Assembly (NCBI RefSeq): GCF_900605005.1
Contig: NZ_LR027558.1
Coordinates: 1-64,000 of the forward strand
DNA: 64,000 nucleotides
Reading direction: 5' to 3'
DNA from: Acidipropionibacterium timonense
Lineage (GTDB): Bacteria > Actinomycetota > Actinomycetes > Propionibacteriales > Propionibacteriaceae
Shown: piece by piece, positions 24,606 through 33,436 of the stretch
How positions within the stretch are numbered: the first letter of the stretch is position 1
Layout: every line of letters begins with the position of its first letter
Program-made: the position numbers and the translations under genes
Notes under the pieces: model-generated
What the model saw: the letters and a program-made list of their open reading frames with translations, nothing else
Told to the model about the DNA's origin: nothing
The model's database searches: none

Positions 24606-25985
24606 TCAGTCCTTCGCGACGGCGAGCTCGAGGTCACGTTGGAGATTGCCCAGGGAGTTCATCATCGTCGCGTGGGAGCCGGTGACCGCGGCCAGGACGT
24701 TCTTGATGAGGGCGGTCTCGACGGCGGCCTCCTGCGGGGGAGCAGGCACGGGGGCGGTCGTCGGGAATCTGTCGAGGGTGTCGTAGAAGAGCTTCCAATG
24801 GGCCGGACCCGTGTTCTCATAGAGCTCGACGTTGTGGGAGCGTCGGGCGGAGTTGGAATCGGGGTTCTTCTGGGCGATCTTCATGCCGTCCTTGGAGACG
24901 CAGAACTTGAGCCACTCCCAGGCGGCGTCCTTCTGCTTGGAGGAGCGCATGATGGCGTAGCCGGCGGTGCCGAACTGGTGCTGCTGGGTGCGTCCCTTGG
25001 GGAAGTACGCGACGTCGTAGTCGGTTTTCTTCATACCGGCCTGGGACAGGCCATACACCCAGTATCCGCCGGCTGGCGTCATGCCGATGACCCCGGACCC
25101 GAAGCGACTGACGAGTTCGTTGCCGCCGCCCTGGACCGGTGAGGAGCCGAGGTTCTCGGCGATGATCGAGCGCATGAACTCGAAGGCTTCGACGACCTTG
25201 GGGTCCTCCGCATTGGGTTCGGTCCACTTGTAACCGCCCGAGCGTCCGGTCTGGGTGGGGTAGAACTCCTTCCACAGCCACTGTCCGCCGCCGTAGCGGC
25301 TGGGTTTGAGGAAGCTCGTGTCGTTCGTGTAGAGCCACGGGACGATGCCGCCCCAGAGGCGGTTGGTCCAGAAGAAGGGCCGGAAGGTGCCCTTCGCGTG
25401 CTTGCTCATGGTGCGCAGGTAGGTGTGGAAGTCGTCCCAGGTCCAGTCGTCGGCGGGGCGATCGAGGCCGGCCCTCACCATGGCCGCCGCCGAGTAGTAG
25501 ATGTTGGCGGCGTTCCAGCTCAACGGCAGCTGGTAGAGGCTGCCCTGGTACATGAAGGCCTCGATGAGCGAGGGGTGGACGTCGTCGAAGAACTCCTTCA
25601 TCTCGGCCTTGTCGCGCAGGACGAACTCGTCGAGCGGGTGGGCGAGGCGGTCGGCGAAGAGCTGGGTGCCCTCGGTGGCGACCATGACGACGTCCGGCGC
25701 GGTGCCGGCGGCGACGAGGGTGAGGATCTTGGCGAAGAAGTCGCTCCAGTCCGCGCCCTGGATGGGGACGATGCGGACGGGGATGTCGGGGTGCACCTTG
25801 CGGAAGGCGTCGATGAGTCCCTGGTTGGCGGCGGCGTCCTGGGCGGTGCCGTTGATGGCGATGGACAGGTCGTGGGACCCGCGGCCGGGGATGTCCAGGC
25901 CGGTGAGGCGTCTGGCCGACAGCGCGGTTCCCAGCGCTGCGGCACCACCCAGGCCCAGCAGGCCTCGGCGTGTGAGTTCAGCCAT
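24606..25985 (-). CDS. Extracellular sugar-binding protein of the ABC transporter
   Basis: The 459-residue protein is a type 1 carbohydrate solute-binding protein, with segments typical of the family such as TAPDVVMVATEGTQLFADRLAHPLDEF and MTPAGGYWVYGL. The N-terminus has a twin-arginine stretch (TRRGLLGLGGAAALG), which suggests Tat export, and lacks a lipobox cysteine, so anchoring is unclear. It is the first gene of the operon binding protein-permease-permease-GH32. GGAGAG precedes the ATG, and a palindromic operator lies just upstream. Confidence 0.9.
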   Translation of the reverse strand: MAELTRRGLLGLGGAAALGTALSARRLTGLDIPGRGSHDLSIAINGTAQDAAANQGLIDAFRKVHPDIPVRIVPIQGADWSDFFAKILTLVAAGTAPDVVMVATEGTQLFADRLAHPLDEFVLRDKAEMKEFFDDVHPSLIEAFMYQGSLYQLPLSWNAANIYYSAAAMVRAGLDRPADDWTWDDFHTYLRTMSKHAKGTFRPFFWTNRLWGGIVPWLYTNDTSFLKPSRYGGGQWLWKEFYPTQTGRSGGYKWTEPNAEDPKVVEAFEFMRSIIAENLGSSPVQGGGNELVSRFGSGVIGMTPAGGYWVYGLSQAGMKKTDYDVAYFPKGRTQQHQFGTAGYAIMRSSKQKDAAWEWLKFCVSKDGMKIAQKNPDSNSARRSHNVELYENTGPAHWKLFYDTLDRFPTTAPVPAPPQEAAVETALIKNVLAAVTGSHATMMNSLGNLQRDLELAVAKD

Positions 25986-26006
25986 GTCATTCTCTCCTCG
26001 ATGAGT

Positions 26007-26031
26007 GACCTAACACGTGTGAGGTTAGGTC
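26007..26031. promoter_or_regulatory. Palindromic operator of the fructoside operon
   Basis: GACCTAAC and GTTAGGTC form perfect 8-bp arms around a 9-base spacer that itself contains ACGTGT. The site lies 22-46 bases before the start of the binding-protein gene, where it would overlap the promoter. A sugar repressor is expected to bind; the window's LacI protein near 16 kb is one candidate. Confidence 0.65.
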
Positions 26032-26145
26032 GTGCGGGGAGTGATGTCAAGACCTTCGGGATGTTTCTCGACCGATGGGTGTCGAGCTCGGGATCGCCTG
26101 CGTCAGGAAAGGGCCGGCGGTGACGGCGCCCGAGCGGCGTCGTCC

Positions 26146-26643
26146 TCAGTCGGCGATGGCGGCGGTCCTCGCCCCGGTGACCCGCACCAGGTCGGCGGGG
26201 GCGAGCTCGACCGACAGACCACGGCGTCCACCAGAGACGAGCATGGTCGGGTGGTCGAGGGCCGACGAGTCGATGCACGTCGGCAGGGCCTTGCGCATCC
26301 CCAGCGGGGAGATGCCGCCGACGACGTACCCGCTCGTCCGCTCCGCCAGCGAGGGGTCGGCCATGGCGGCCTTCTTCGCCCCCATGGCCGCCGCGAAGGC
26401 CTTGAGGTCGAGCTGATGGCTCACCGGCACCACCGCCACCGCCAAGGGGTGTCGCACCCCGCCGCCCTCAAGCGTGACGACGAGGGTCTTGAACATGAGG
26501 TCGGGGTCGAAACCGAGTTTGGCCGCCCCCTCCTGGCCGAAGTGCCGATTCTCCGGGTCGTGATCGTAGGAGTGGAGGGTGTGGGCGACCTTGGCCCGAG
26601 CCAGGGCGCGGGTGGCGGGGGAGGCGGCGTCGGTGTGGGGCAT
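26146..26643 (-). CDS. ybaK: Cys-tRNA(Pro) deacylase (YbaK/EbsC family)
   Basis: The 165-residue protein is a stand-alone YbaK-type editing domain that hydrolyses mischarged aminoacyl-tRNA in trans. The catalytic lysine region (LMFKTLVV, near residue 51) and the GGISPLGMRK loop are conserved. A TAACCT -10 box ends 7 bases before the ATG at 26643, which suggests a leaderless mRNA. It is not evidently linked to its neighbours in function. Confidence 0.9.
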   Translation of the reverse strand: MPHTDAASPATRALARAKVAHTLHSYDHDPENRHFGQEGAAKLGFDPDLMFKTLVVTLEGGGVRHPLAVAVVPVSHQLDLKAFAAAMGAKKAAMADPSLAERTSGYVVGGISPLGMRKALPTCIDSSALDHPTMLVSGGRRGLSVELAPADLVRVTGARTAAIAD

Positions 26644-26653
26644 GGGCCCAAGG

Positions 26654-27613
26654 TTAGGCCTGTGCCCGGTGCCCGGTGCCGGGTGTTCGAGGCGCTGACT
26701 GGGCGAGCACCTGCCGCACCTCGTCGGCCGCGGGGGCCGTTCCGGGACCTCGTCGGGTCACCTTGAGGGCCGCTGCGGCGTTGGCCCAGCGGGCGGCGTC
26801 CGGCCAGGTCGCTCCGCTCAGACGGGCCGCCAGCAGGGCCCCGGTGTGGGCGTCACCGGCCCCGTTGGTGTCGACCGGACGCTGCGGGAAGCCCGGCACG
26901 GCGGTCGCTGCCCCGTCAGCGAGGACGGCGCAGCCACGTGGCCCGTCCCGGGTGATGACGACGGCTCCGGCCGGCAACCGGGCGGCGCACGCCGACAGCG
27001 ATCCGACCATGTCGTCGACCCCGCCCAGATCGGCGGACTCCTCGGCGTTGCCGGTCCACACGGTGGTGAGTGCCAGCATTCGGGACCGGACCTCGTCGTC
27101 GAGATCGGCGAAGGCCGCGCCGGGGTCCAGGACGACGTCGACACCGGCTGGCAGCCGCTCGAGCCAGTCGAGCAGCGGGTCGCGGGTCGACGGCAGGGCC
27201 AGCGAGTAGCCCGTGACGCAGACGGCGTCGCCCGCGACGGGGGCACTGGTCGACAGCGACGCGACGCTGATCCGCCGCTCGGCGCCGGTCGTCGTCACGA
27301 AGGTGCGCTCGGCGCTCGGCTCGACCAGGACGATGCAGACGCCGGTGTCGACACCCATGACGGCCGGGGACGACACCTCGACCCCGTCGGCGGCCAACGC
27401 GGACCGGATGAGGTCGCCGTTCGGGCCGGTCCCGATGGCCCCGGCGTGGACGGCCCGGGCCCCGCTGCGGGCCGCGGCCAGCAGGATGTTGACCGCCCCT
27501 CCGGCGTGTCTGGTGAACGAGGTGGCCATGGTGTTGCCGCCGCGACGCGGCAGGGACGGCACCTCGGCGACGGCGTCGACCAGGGCCTGGCCGGTGTGGA
27601 TCAGACGTCCCAC
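26654..27613 (-). CDS. PfkB-family carbohydrate kinase
   Basis: The 319-residue ribokinase-like protein has the N-terminal HAGGAVNILLAAARSGA double-glycine motif near residue 40 and the C-terminal DTNGAGDAHTGALL motif with the catalytic Asp near 254. I chose the GTG at 27613, which has GGGGAG upstream and overlaps the stop of the aminotransferase gene by 13 bases. The substrate is not predictable; ribokinase, sulfofructose and nucleoside kinases share these motifs. Pairing with a class IV aminotransferase is unusual. Confidence 0.8.
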   Translation of the reverse strand: MGRLIHTGQALVDAVAEVPSLPRRGGNTMATSFTRHAGGAVNILLAAARSGARAVHAGAIGTGPNGDLIRSALAADGVEVSSPAVMGVDTGVCIVLVEPSAERTFVTTTGAERRISVASLSTSAPVAGDAVCVTGYSLALPSTRDPLLDWLERLPAGVDVVLDPGAAFADLDDEVRSRMLALTTVWTGNAEESADLGGVDDMVGSLSACAARLPAGAVVITRDGPRGCAVLADGAATAVPGFPQRPVDTNGAGDAHTGALLAARLSGATWPDAARWANAAAALKVTRRGPGTAPAADEVRQVLAQSAPRTPGTGHRAQA

Positions 27614-28500
27614 GACGGTCTCCCCATCTCCTCGCCGAAGCCGGCCCAGGAGCGCATCCTGGCGGTCATCGCCTCGTCGGTGGGGATCGGGACGCCGTCG
27701 ACCGTGCGCACCGGAACCACCCCACGGACCGAGGAGGCGAGCCAGACTCCCTGCGCCGCGGGGAGCTCGGCCGGTCGCATGAGCCGCGACGCCGTCGGGA
27801 CCCCCTCCTCGTCGGCCCGCTCGAGGACGGTCTCGACGGTGATGGACTGGAGGATGCCGGTCGCCCCGGTCGGCGTCGTCCACAGGCTGCCTCCGGCCTC
27901 GACGAGCAGGCCGGAGGTCGGACCCTCGAGGAGGAACCCGTCGGTGCTGGTGAAGATGACGTCGTCGGCCCCCCGGCGGGACGCCTCGCGCAGGGCGGCG
28001 ACGTTGACGGCGTAGGCCAGGGTCTTCACCCCGCCGAGCAGCCACGGGCATCCGGAACAGGAGGTGCTCGTCACCCCGCGGGACAGGCAGACGACGTCGA
28101 TCCCGTCGCGTTCCTCGAGGGCGTGGTCGCTCAGAGGCGCGATGGTGAGCAGGCCGACCGGGAGCCCGGGCATGACCTCGGGGCCGTTGGTGTGGATGAT
28201 CTTGAGGACGGCCTCCCCGGGGAACCGCCAGGCGGCGACCGCCTCGTCGATGAGACGTCGCCAGGCCTCGAGATCGGGGGTGGGCCCGTCGACGCCGGCG
28301 ATGGACCGGGCGAACCGTTGCAGGTGCGCATCGAGCTGGTCGACGCGGGACGATCCGTCGGGCGCGGTGACGACCCTGGTGGCGTCGAAGACGCCGTCAC
28401 CCCGGGTGAGGCCGAGGTCGTCGGCGGTGACGACCCCACGGTGGTCGCGCAGGACGCCGCGGCCGAGGACAGCCACGAGAAGCTGGTGCTCCGGGTTCAT
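27601..28500 (-). CDS. Class IV PLP aminotransferase (aminodeoxychorismate lyase-like)
   Basis: The 299-residue protein belongs to fold type IV PLP enzymes. The PLP lysine is in the motif GGVKTLAYAVNVAALREA near residue 160, and the TSTDGFLLEGPTSGLLVE segment marks the cofactor phosphate site. Aminodeoxychorismate lyase (PabC, folate synthesis) is the closest reading; branched-chain or D-amino acid aminotransferases are alternatives. A TAGCCT -10 box ends 6 bases before the ATG at 28500, which suggests a leaderless transcript. Confidence 0.8.
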   Translation of the reverse strand: MNPEHQLLVAVLGRGVLRDHRGVVTADDLGLTRGDGVFDATRVVTAPDGSSRVDQLDAHLQRFARSIAGVDGPTPDLEAWRRLIDEAVAAWRFPGEAVLKIIHTNGPEVMPGLPVGLLTIAPLSDHALEERDGIDVVCLSRGVTSTSCSGCPWLLGGVKTLAYAVNVAALREASRRGADDVIFTSTDGFLLEGPTSGLLVEAGGSLWTTPTGATGILQSITVETVLERADEEGVPTASRLMRPAELPAAQGVWLASSVRGVVPVRTVDGVPIPTDEAMTARMRSWAGFGEEMGRPSWDV

Positions 28501-28681
28501 GACCTCAGGCTACCGGCCCCGTCCCTTGTCGCTGCGCGATGAGCGGGCCGGATGCGCGGGGATCCCTGTGTGCAGCGAAGGTGAGCGCTCGCCCCCCGGT
28601 CTGGCAGGACCGTGGGTGACAAGGCATGATGGACCTTCGACGGATGCAGACCGAGGCGCCGGGCCGGTGGGGCGCCGGGCC

Positions 28682-28700
28682 GGCGCGGAGGGTCCGCGCC
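28682..28700. promoter_or_regulatory. Palindrome upstream of tetR, candidate autoregulatory operator
   Basis: GGCGCGGAGGGTCCGCGCC has perfect 8-bp arms with a 3-base centre and ends 26 bases before the tetR start. The size fits a TetR operator. Just upstream, a 13-bp direct repeat (GGCGCCGGGCCGG) occurs at 28655-28667 and 28671-28683. An mRNA hairpin acting as an attenuator is the alternative. Confidence 0.45.
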
Positions 28701-28726
28701 ATGTCCGCCACGGAGGGGGTAGTGGA

Positions 28727-29392
28727 ATGAAGGACGAAGGCGGTGCGCCGGGTCGCAGGCGTGACACCTACCATCACGGCGACCTTCATCGCGCGTTGGT
28801 GGCTGAGGCGCTCGACCTGGCGCGGTCCGGGGGCACCAGTGCGGTCGCGCTGCGGGAGGCCACGAGACGCTCGGGGGTGTCGCCCAACGCGGCCTACCGT
28901 CACTTCGCCAACCGGGAAGCACTCCTGGACGAGGTCGGGCTGGAGACGGCGCTCATGCTGGGATCGGCCATGCGGGAGGCCGCCGACAAGGCCATTGACG
29001 CCCATGCCGAGGATGATTCCTGCACCCGCGCCATCGAGGCGCTGCTGGCCGCCGGCACCGCCTACGTCGACTTCGCCCTGTCCGAACCCGGCTGGTTCGA
29101 CGCCGCCTTCTCGGTCTCGTCCAACGGGTGGCAGGCCACCTTGGAGTCGGTGCCGGGGGACGAGGGGCTGCCCACCGCGGTCCTGTCGGACCTCGTGCGA
29201 CAGGACGGTCTCCACTGGCACTCCGGCATCGACTTCCGCGACATCCGGCTGCTCATGATGTCGACCCTGCACGGGTTCTGCATCCTGCTCAACACGGGGC
29301 CGCTGCGGACCGTTGACCGGGATGACGCACGACGTCGACTGCGGGCGATCCTGCGTCGCACGATCTCGGGGGCGGCCAGTCCGGTCCGGTGA
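28727..29392 (+). CDS. TetR-family transcriptional regulator
   Basis: The 221-residue regulator has an N-terminal TetR helix-turn-helix at about residues 14-60 (YHHGDLHRALVAEALDLARS followed by GVSPNAAYRHFANREALLDEV) and an alpha-helical ligand domain. GGAGGGG lies upstream of the ATG at 28727. Its stop overlaps the GTG of the MATE gene by four bases, so it is co-translated with the exporter that it probably controls. Confidence 0.9.
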   Translation: MKDEGGAPGRRRDTYHHGDLHRALVAEALDLARSGGTSAVALREATRRSGVSPNAAYRHFANREALLDEVGLETALMLGSAMREAADKAIDAHAEDDSCTRAIEALLAAGTAYVDFALSEPGWFDAAFSVSSNGWQATLESVPGDEGLPTAVLSDLVRQDGLHWHSGIDFRDIRLLMMSTLHGFCILLNTGPLRTVDRDDARRRLRAILRRTISGAASPVR

Positions 29393-30714
29393 GCTCGTCC
29401 ACGCATGACTCGGTGAACCGTCAGATCCTCGATCTGGCGGTTCCGGCCTTGGGTGCCCTGGTGGCCGAGCCACTCTTCCTCATGGCCGACTCGGCGGTCA
29501 TCGGCCACGTCGGCACCGGTCAGTTGGCCGGTCTCGGGGTGGCCAGCACGGCCCTGCTCACGGCGACCGGGCTCTTCGTCTTCCTCGCCTACGCGACGAC
29601 GGCCTCCTCGGCCAGGCGGATGGGTTCGGGCGACCGGGCCGGGGCGGCGGCGGCCGGGGTCGACGGGCTGTGGTTGGCGGTCATCATCGGGGCCCTCGTC
29701 GCCGCCGTGCTCGTGGGACCGGCCGACACCGTCGCCCGGCTCTTCGGGGCCCAAGGGCAGGCCGCGGTCTATGCCGCCCAGTACCTGCGGATCGCCGGGC
29801 TCGGGGTGCCGGCCATGCTCGCGACGATGGCCGTCACCGGGGTGCTGCGCGGCTTCCAGGACACCCGTACCCCTCTCGTCGCGACGATCCTGGCCTTCTC
29901 GGCGAACCTCGTGCTCAACCTCGTGTTCGTCCTGGGACTGGGCTGGGGAGTGCGCGGCTCTGCGGCCGGCTCGCTCATCTGCCAGGTGGCGATGGCGGTC
30001 GGTCTGGTGCTCGTCTTCGTCTCGCGGACCCGTGGGCTGGGGTTCTCCCTGGCATTCCGGCCCGCGGGGGTCATGGGGTCACTGGCCGATGGCGTCCCGC
30101 TGCTCGTTCGCACCCTGGCCCTGCGCGGCGCGCTCGTGGCGACGACCTGGGTGGCGGCCCGGCTCGGCGAGGTGCCGATGGCGTCATATCAGGTGACGAC
30201 GACGGTGTGGGGGTTCCTCACCATGGTCCTCGACGCCCTCGGCATCGCCGGTCAGGCCCTCACCGGGGCCGCCCTGGGGGCCGGTGAGGCCGACCGGGCG
30301 CGGCGTCTCACCGCGACGATGACATGGTGGGGGCTGTGGTCCGGGGTGGTGCTGGGGGTCGGCGTCCTGGCGGTCCACACGGTGCTGCCCGTGGCGTTCA
30401 GTCCCGACCCACAGGTGCGCGACGCCGTCGCCGCCGGGCTGGTCGTCGTCGCCCTCATGCAGCCGCTGTGCGGGCCGGTGTTCGTCCTCGACGGGGTGCT
30501 CATCGGGGCCGGGGACGGACGTTGGCTGTCGGGGGCTCAGGTCGTCATGCTCGTGGCCTACCTGCCGATGATCGCCGCGGTGCACCTAGCCTCGCCGGCC
30601 GGGGCTTCCGGGGTCGTGTGGCTGTGGGTGGCCTTCGGCGGGTTCATGGCGGTGCGCGGCGCCCTGCTCGGGTGGCGGGCCCGTGGGGACGGGTGGATGC
30701 GGCTGGGAGCCTGA
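29389..30714 (+). CDS. MATE-family efflux transporter (DinF type)
   Basis: The 441-residue protein has about 12 membrane helices and the two-bundle pattern of multidrug and toxic compound extrusion transporters. DinF-like features include LAVPALGALVAEPLFLMADSAVIGHVGT near the N-terminus and GVLRGFQDTRTPL after helix 4. It exports cationic drugs by sodium or proton exchange. It is coupled to the preceding tetR gene and ends 7 bases before the convergent ATPase gene. Confidence 0.9.
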   Translation: MSSSTHDSVNRQILDLAVPALGALVAEPLFLMADSAVIGHVGTGQLAGLGVASTALLTATGLFVFLAYATTASSARRMGSGDRAGAAAAGVDGLWLAVIIGALVAAVLVGPADTVARLFGAQGQAAVYAAQYLRIAGLGVPAMLATMAVTGVLRGFQDTRTPLVATILAFSANLVLNLVFVLGLGWGVRGSAAGSLICQVAMAVGLVLVFVSRTRGLGFSLAFRPAGVMGSLADGVPLLVRTLALRGALVATTWVAARLGEVPMASYQVTTTVWGFLTMVLDALGIAGQALTGAALGAGEADRARRLTATMTWWGLWSGVVLGVGVLAVHTVLPVAFSPDPQVRDAVAAGLVVVALMQPLCGPVFVLDGVLIGAGDGRWLSGAQVVMLVAYLPMIAAVHLASPAGASGVVWLWVAFGGFMAVRGALLGWRARGDGWMRLGA

Positions 30715-30721
30715 GCCGGTC

Positions 30722-33436
30722 TCACCTGAACTCGATCCGGGTGGCCGCGGTGATCCGGTCGTAGCGCTCCGGGGCGCAGGTGAGGACGACGACCTGGGTC
30801 GCCCCGGCTCCGGCGGCCACCTGTTCGAGGAGCCGGCGGGTGCGCACGCGGTCGGAGTGGACGAGGGCGTCGTCGAGAACAACCGGGACCCCGTCCTCGG
30901 GGTCGACGAGGCGGGCGGCGGCCAGCCGCACGACGAGGCCGAGCTGTTCCCGGGCCCCGGTCGACAGCTGGTCCCACGGCACCGTCCGGCCGGCCAGGGT
31001 GCGCGAGACGAGAGACAGGTCATCGCCGATGTCCACCGTCAGGTCGGCGTCGAACACCTGTCGGCCGATGGCCTGCACGGCTTCGCGGAACGGAGCTACA
31101 TAGGCTCGACGCTGCGCCTCCCGGGCGCTGGTGAGGGCTTCCCGGAGGACGCGCGCGGCCTCGGCTCGCTGTCCGGTGCCCTCGACGTCGAGTTCGAGCC
31201 GGTGTCGCCGCGCCCCGAGGCGGTCGGCCCGGTCCTGGCGGTCCTCGCGGCCCAGACCCTTGAGTTCGCCCTCGAGCCGGGCCCGGCGCGCCCGGGCGTC
31301 GGTGAGGCGCCGCTGTGCCCCGGCCAGATGCATCCGGGCCTCCTCGTCGGCGGCGTGGACCTCCTCGGGCGACAGTTCACCCAGTTCCCGGCTCGCCCGG
31401 TCGACGGCGGCGCTGGCCCGGTCGAGCTCCTCACGGCAGCGGGCGAGGTCCTCGTCCAGGGACTCGTCGGAGGCGTCGGCCCGAGCGGCGGTGAGGCGCT
31501 CGGTGAGCCCGGCCAGGTCGGAGCGTCGGGCCGCCAGGGTTGACGACGTCATGAGCGCCTCCTCCCGGGCCGCGGACCATCGCGTCGTCACGGCCTCGAG
31601 CTGGGTGGCCAGACCGTCGCGGGCGATCTGGGCCTCGTCGCGCGCCTCGCGGGCCGAGCGTGCGGCCGCCCGGGCCGCCGCGGCATCCGGGGGAGTGCCA
31701 GCCGCCTCACCGGCCTCCGTCCCGGCGCCGGTGGCACGGGCCGTGGCGGCGAGCCGGCCCAGGTCGGAACTCAGCGTGCGCCGCTCCTCCCGCAGGTCCT
31801 CGAGCCGGGCACCGGCCAGCGCCCGGTCGAGGTCCTCGCGCAGACCGCGCAGCCGATCCTCCCGGGACATGCGCTCGGCCAGTCGCTGGCGTGCGGCCCC
31901 GACGTCGTCGACCCCCAGCTGGGCCAGCACGTCGGCCAGTTCGCTCTCGGCCCGGCGGGCGCGGGCGGCCAGGTCCTCGACCGACTGGTCGGGGGTGAGC
32001 GTGAGGGCCCAGGCACCGGCCACCTCGATGCGTGTCGGTCGCTCGAGCGGGCGGGTGAGATCGCCGGTGACCTGGTCCCCGTCGATGGTCAGGTCGACCC
32101 CGTCACCGAGCCGCTCGACGGCGAGGGTGGGACTGGCCAGGGTGAGCCGGGTCCGGGCCGCCGACACCGTGTCGGCGGCCTCCTCGGCCCGGGCGAGGTC
32201 GGCCGCCGTGATGGGACGGTCCGCGATCTGCTCCTCGAGGGCCTCGATCCGCTCGGACAGGGCACCGGTGCGGGCGAGCCGTGAGTCCAGACGGTCAAGG
32301 CTCTCACGTGCCTCGAGCAACTCGACGAGGTCGTCGGCCCGCTCGGCCCGGCCCCGGGCCTCGGTGAGCCGTTCGTCGGCCCGTCCCAGATCCTCACGTA
32401 CCGTCCGCCGTTCGGCCTCGACCTCGCCCTCCCGGAGTGCGAGGTCCGCCACCTGGCCGGCGAGGTCGTCGACCTGCTGGGTCAGCGCGGTCACCCGGGC
32501 GACGAGATCGGCCCTGGTCGACGCCGTGAGCTCGGCCTGGCGCACCGCCCGGTCGGCGTCCTCGCGCAATCGTCGCGCCCGGGTCAGGGCCTCCTCGAGC
32601 CCACGGACGGCCTCGGTGCGGCGGGCGGCCTCCTGCGCCGTGTCGGTGGCCTCGTGCAGCTGGACGGTGAGCTCGGCGATGTCCTCGTCGGCCCGGGCCA
32701 GCTGGGCGACGACCTCGTCGACCTGCGCCAGGGCCGCGGTGGCGCGATCGTGCTCGGCGACGACCTCCTCGAGGTCCTTGGCGGGCCCGGTCTGGACGGT
32801 GGTGCGCTTGCCGGTCGGCGTCCAGTAGATGCGGTACTCGCGCTCGACGGCGTCGAGCAGCGGCGTCCCCTCGTCCGCGCCGGGACCGATCCCGGACAGC
32901 CCGCCCGACGCTGACCCCTCACCCGAACCGGTGAGGCCGCCGGAGTTGGAGGTGGCGTCGAGGGCCCGTGCCAGTGAGGTCGAGGACTGGAGCGCCAGGT
33001 CTGCCAGGCCGCTGCCCTCGAGGAGGTGGAGGGCGTCCCACAGGGTGCGGTCGACGCGCTCCCAGAGGGTCGCGATGGCGTCGATGGCCTCGTCCCCGGC
33101 GAGCCGCTGGCCGGCGCGCGGGCCGGCCAGGAAGTGCAGGCTGGCGGCAGGGGAGGAGAGGAACTGCTTGCGGTGCACCACCCGGTGCGGCCCGATGGTG
33201 AACTCGGCCTCGACGACCACGGGTCGCTGGGTGCCGACCGGCTGGGTGGCCAGGACGCGGCGGTGCTTGGAGGTGTGCTTGACCTTGGCATCGAGGACGA
33301 GGTCGAGAGCCTCGATGAGGGAGGACTTGCCGATCTCGTTGGGGCCGGAGGCGATGACCAGGCCCGACTCGGGCACCTCGAGGGTCCGGTCGTCGATGCC
33401 CTTGAAGTTCTCGACGTGGATGCGGTGCACCTTCAT
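30722..33436 (-). CDS. SbcC/YhaN-like SMC-type AAA ATPase
   Basis: The 904-residue protein has an N-terminal half-ATPase with Walker A GPNEIGKSS at 31-39, a very long Arg/Glu/Ala-rich coiled coil from about 200 to 780, and a C-terminal half-ATPase with Walker B VPVVLDDALVHSD. This is the Rad50/SbcC architecture, and the N-terminus (VHRIHVENFKGIDDRTLEVPE) resembles YhaN more than SbcC. With the overlapping phosphoesterase gene it should form an ATP-driven nuclease that processes DNA ends. The ATG at 33436 overlaps the stop of the preceding gene. The usual zinc-hook CxxC is not apparent. Confidence 0.85.
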   Translation of the reverse strand: MKVHRIHVENFKGIDDRTLEVPESGLVIASGPNEIGKSSLIEALDLVLDAKVKHTSKHRRVLATQPVGTQRPVVVEAEFTIGPHRVVHRKQFLSSPAASLHFLAGPRAGQRLAGDEAIDAIATLWERVDRTLWDALHLLEGSGLADLALQSSTSLARALDATSNSGGLTGSGEGSASGGLSGIGPGADEGTPLLDAVEREYRIYWTPTGKRTTVQTGPAKDLEEVVAEHDRATAALAQVDEVVAQLARADEDIAELTVQLHEATDTAQEAARRTEAVRGLEEALTRARRLREDADRAVRQAELTASTRADLVARVTALTQQVDDLAGQVADLALREGEVEAERRTVREDLGRADERLTEARGRAERADDLVELLEARESLDRLDSRLARTGALSERIEALEEQIADRPITAADLARAEEAADTVSAARTRLTLASPTLAVERLGDGVDLTIDGDQVTGDLTRPLERPTRIEVAGAWALTLTPDQSVEDLAARARRAESELADVLAQLGVDDVGAARQRLAERMSREDRLRGLREDLDRALAGARLEDLREERRTLSSDLGRLAATARATGAGTEAGEAAGTPPDAAAARAAARSAREARDEAQIARDGLATQLEAVTTRWSAAREEALMTSSTLAARRSDLAGLTERLTAARADASDESLDEDLARCREELDRASAAVDRASRELGELSPEEVHAADEEARMHLAGAQRRLTDARARRARLEGELKGLGREDRQDRADRLGARRHRLELDVEGTGQRAEAARVLREALTSAREAQRRAYVAPFREAVQAIGRQVFDADLTVDIGDDLSLVSRTLAGRTVPWDQLSTGAREQLGLVVRLAAARLVDPEDGVPVVLDDALVHSDRVRTRRLLEQVAAGAGATQVVVLTCAPERYDRITAATRIEFR

